Source: Trematomus loennbergii (taxonomy: Eukaryota; Chordata; Actinopteri; Perciformes; Nototheniidae). Taken from it: DNA of 64,000 bases. Numbering within the stretch: position 1 is the stretch's first letter; each line of letters starts with the position of its first letter. The stretch is taken from positions 15,510,379 to 15,574,378 of the forward strand of contig JAAOOA010000006.1 in the NCBI GenBank assembly GCA_012861695.1. The letters run 5' to 3'. The notes beneath the pieces are model-generated. The model had not been told where the DNA came from. It saw only the letters and a program-made list of their open reading frames with translations, and searched no databases. Both the position numbers and the translations under genes were made by a program. Of this stretch, positions 13,901 through 64,000 are shown one piece after another.

Positions 13901-16380
13901 GTGAATTTGAGAGATGCTTGACAGCTAATCCTGCCATATGATACTAATCTGGTCACAAACAGTTGGCCTCTAAAGCAGAGATGTGACATTTGTATTTGAG
14001 TATTAGCAGGTTAAACCACAATCCTTCCCTTCACAGCTTTTACTGAATGGATTACTTTACTGTGAGTGAAAGTTTCTCAAAATGAAATTTAGATAAATGG
14101 AATATTTTAGCTATAAAAAATGCAATATTGTGTTAATGTAAAAATTGCAAGAAAAGAACAAAACCAGAAATGAATCAGGCCTAGTAGTTTCTTCTTCTTT
14201 CCCATCGAACTCCCATCATTCTCCAAAGATTTATTTGACATTAACGAAAATACAATAATGGTAGCCTTTAACTTTTAAACTGGTTATTTTTGCTACAAAC
14301 ATATAATACCTCCAGATGAACGCCGGTCTCGATAATCTGGCTAGGATTTATTGAGAGCTTCACGTCTCCAGAAGGTTTTTATTAGCATGTAGAAACAAAG
14401 AGGCTCTGCTGGACCCGCAGGGCGGCCCTAAGTCAACAGGGGGCAGGAGGGATCACACACCCCTAACTCAGGACAGATGAAAATAAGGAAACAACATCTG
14501 CTTAAGACCATTCATCAATGCAGAAAAAAAGGTTGATAAAACCTCTTTCATTCATCATCATACATATCATTCAGCCTCCATGAGTATCAACTGACGGCTT
14601 TATGTTTTCTAAATGTTCACATTGTACTGTTTCACTCTACATTAGGCTTTTACGCTGCAGGAAAAGCTGGGTTGAGTGAACCTTGTGATGCACTCGAACC
14701 AAATGTAGGCCTGCATGTTCGCCTTTGTTTTCCATGTGCCTGCTCTTCCATGAGGCGAGCGCACCTGAGCTTTGAAGCTGCCCATTGCCCGAAAGAGCTG
14801 TGTCTCTATATGTGTTTGTGTGTGTAAGTGTGTGTGTTAGAGAGAGAGAGAGAGCGGGATGCAAGCGAAGAGGACAAAGCTTTGATCACATTGGAGTGTC
14901 ACTAACGTCTTTCTCCTCTCTGCCACAACATCTGAGGTACCGTCACAGGTGTGGATGCGAGTGAGCAGCACGTAGCAGAGGAAAAGCTTCTGTTTATCGC
15001 CTTTTTTTTAAGCGATAAGCGTACGTTTGGATATTTGTTATTGTTAGTTGACACACCATGATTATGTTGAACATACTGCTATCAACGCTGGTCGATCCTG
15101 AAAGACGTTTTAGAGGCTTGAGAAGGAGCGAGCGACTCGCATCGATACTCGTATGTACCATCCTTGGGGCATGTTAAAAAAATCTGTTTTTAAATGCATG
15201 TTGATGTTTTGTTTCTAAGATTTGGTGATTACTTGTGGTGAAATGCTTTCTCTAAGTGGATGTTTTTTTAAAACACTAAATTATTAGTATGTGTTTCCCT
15301 GTCTGAAGTATTGGTGCAGGTTTTAAGAGTCTGTCTTGATCCTGTTTTCGATGTGACCTGGCCTTTCTGGAGGCCATCCTCTGCTTGCAACCTTCAAGAC
15401 ATGTGTGCTGCTTCTGACTGGCGGTATTTTAGCCTTGTAAGATTATGTCTGGTGGGAATTAATTTGACCACCTACACTGCCACAAAGCCCTCCTCCACAG
15501 TTGAGCGAGAAAGACACAGGAAGTAATCATTAGAGCAGCTAGATTTAGGGAATGTGATTGCTCAGTTTGTTTGGAAAAGATAGGGTGTGTCTCTGAGTGT
15601 GTGTATACTTACTATCACATGTACTGTAACCGTTCAGCCTGAAAACCTTTATAATGTCACACTGCTTCATCCTTTTTGTGTTCCTCCTGCGGTCCACTTT
15701 TTATATAGCACATACTGTTTGCTGGAAACAGAAGTAAATTGTGAAACAATACAAGCTGAGATTGTTGCATCCTGTGGGTGGGGTCTGGTTTAGGAAGTCA
15801 TAGGAACTTCACTGAATGGCTTTTGTGGTTTCCTGTGAGGTGACTTATCAACCACAAACCCTTCTAATTTATTTGTGCTGAGAAATGTTTTCAAAAAAGG
15901 ACTCTCTGTTTACTTAATTGACGCATTTAGTTTTTTACGAAACGACCCACACAGAAACCTAAAAGGGAAATAGCCATACTAACTTTTCAAATATTCTGCT
16001 GAAATATTTTTTACACCAAATTTGCAGCATTTTTTCAAATAACGGCTTTGATTTTTCCCACTAACATATGATATATAAGACTACTGTGGTCCTTATGTGA
16101 AATACCATCATCACACAGTGAAAGTGAGCATTCAGCATCAGCAGGGACAGCGGCGTCGCTTCTCCTTGTATCCCGGACTGTTTATTCCACGAGATAACAG
16201 GGGTGGCCACTTTAATTGGCGCAGTGAAAACATATACACAATCAAGAGGTACACAATATAATTAAAGAATAGTACAAAGGTATTCCTCTCTTAATATTAT
16301 AATCGTTATAAGGGAAAGTTGTTCGGAGTGAATGGTCAATGCCCCCGTTCTTTTTAGAGACTTGCACCCCTCTTTGCATG

Positions 16381-16828
16381 CAATGGTCCGCTCCGCCCAG
16401 ACACGACACGGCCGTTGCTCTCAGAGCAGAGCTGGGAGAGGTTTACACAGCCTGCCATTGCTGCACACCGTGCGAGGGATGCCTACTCTTCCCAACTTTT
16501 CATCCAGAGGTTAGCGACAAAACGTCAAAGCAAGGTGGTCTTATTTCCCTTTTTTATAGCTCGAGTTTCTTCCATGAATCGATATCTGACTGGACTAACG
16601 TTAGCGTTTTCGAAGATAAGTGAATGAACTTTGTACTTTCCACACGGCTTTTCGTGACATGTTTCCCGTCGTCCTGGATAAAATAAAATAACAACGTAGC
16701 CCGGCGTGGCGGCAGCTGGGCGAAAATTCAACTGGAAAGGGAAATACCGCTCTCGCCCCGAGTGATTATCAAAACAAAGAGACGAAAAACTTTAACCTTC
16801 CACTTTTGAAGCGGAATAGGAGTTTTAA
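16381..16828 (+). promoter_or_regulatory. tjp1: Putative tjp1 promoter and 5'UTR
   Basis: This stretch immediately upstream of the proposed start codon has more CpG than the AT-rich DNA around it. It carries a GC-box-like CTCCGCCC at 16391-16398. No strong TATA box at a plausible spacing is obvious, as is common for broadly expressed genes. I cannot place the transcription start from sequence alone. Confidence 0.4.
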
Positions 16829-63440
<46,612 letters not shown>

Positions 63441-64000
63441 GTAATCAATGATGAAAGGATAAAGAAGGAGTTTTCTTGGGCCACTGAATTATCTTTGCTT
63501 TTTGAAACCAGTATTTTAAAGGTCACCTATTGTGCAAAATCCACTTTTTCATGTCTTTATACATAAACATGTGTCCCCTCTGTGTAAAGAGATTCTGAAA
63601 GTTTCAGGAAAAAAGATTCTCTCACTTTTTGTCCTGATCCATTTATATAAAAACCTGTCTGAAAATGATCTGATCAGATTTGGACACTTTATGATGTCAT
63701 AACGATTTGTTGGCTTGTGTAACCATTAGCCAATAACAAACCAAGGTAACCCCCCCCACCTTATCACCTGAATCTCCTCCTAGAGCACCATTGTGTTCTT
63801 TTTAACCAAATATCTCTCAGAGGGGCGTGGGGAGTGGCTCCTTATTTTCATCTGAAGTAACAGACAGAGAATCAGCACTTTCGAAACAGGGCTGAAACAG
63901 AGGGGTTTATGGGATGCTACAATGCACGATCTGTTTGGTATTTGGAGCCAAACACTTCAGAGACATGTTTTGTATATATCTGAGACCTATAATATATTGA
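63441..64000 (+). other. tjp1: tjp1 intron 27 (start), mostly repeat
   Basis: The intron runs off the window and is largely occupied by the element starting at 63520. No coding sequence is seen. Confidence 0.8.
63520..64000. mobile_element. TTAA-flanked repeat element, right end outside window
   Basis: It starts AGGTCACCTATTGTGCAAAA directly after TTAA (63516-63519). The sequence resembles a dispersed teleost repeat, and its first bases match the inverted right end of the element at 10346-10975 (AGGTCAC). The right terminus is not visible before position 64000. Confidence 0.5.

Noticed and set aside
14990..15021. Small hairpin TTATCGC...GCGATAA
   Set aside because: Seven-base arms are expected by chance in 64 kb.
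16332..16731. Short open frames upstream of the proposed tjp1 start
   Set aside because: They overlap in several frames, none joins in phase to exon 1, and they fit random frames in a CpG-rich 5'UTR.

Overview
This 64 kb window is vertebrate, almost certainly ray-finned fish, genomic DNA. It has long introns, many (CA/GT)n microsatellites, small non-autonomous DNA transposons of types common in teleosts, and a degraded L2-like LINE. The only gene I can support is the tight-junction scaffold gene tjp1 (ZO-1) on the plus strand. Its start codon is proposed at 16829, and it runs off the right edge after exon 27 (ends 63440). Whether it is the tjp1a or tjp1b paralogue cannot be decided here.

Layout: 1-16380 holds no recognisable gene. 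About 16380-16828 is a CpG-richer stretch that is probably promoter and 5'UTR. Exon 1 (8 codons) is followed by a 20.2 kb intron full of repeats. Exons 2-27 lie between 37011 and 63440 with good GT/AG boundaries and consistent phases. In order they encode PDZ1 (exons 2-4), an RS-rich linker (5), PDZ2 (6-7), a Ser-rich linker (8-9), PDZ3 (10-12), SH3 (13), guanylate-kinase-like domain (14-18), acidic region (19), the alternatively used alpha region (20), the proline/tyrosine-rich actin-binding region (21-25), and the start and middle of ZU5 (26-27). The last roughly 60 residues lie beyond the window. Residue numbers are my own count with the apparent single-base indels ignored.

The main oddity is that eight apparent small indels break the reading frame inside otherwise strongly conserved exons (5, 7, 16, 19, 20 twice, 21, 26). 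Most fall in C or G homopolymers, splice sites are intact, and the only stops appear downstream of an indel. Consensus errors in a draft assembly explain this best; a recently disabled paralogue is the alternative.

Other points: three possible unannotated microexons (12, 39 and 27 nt), transposons whose target-site duplications can be read directly, a transposon nested within a transposon, a 36-bp-arm hairpin, and very long GT arrays near splice sites. I found no new biological system.
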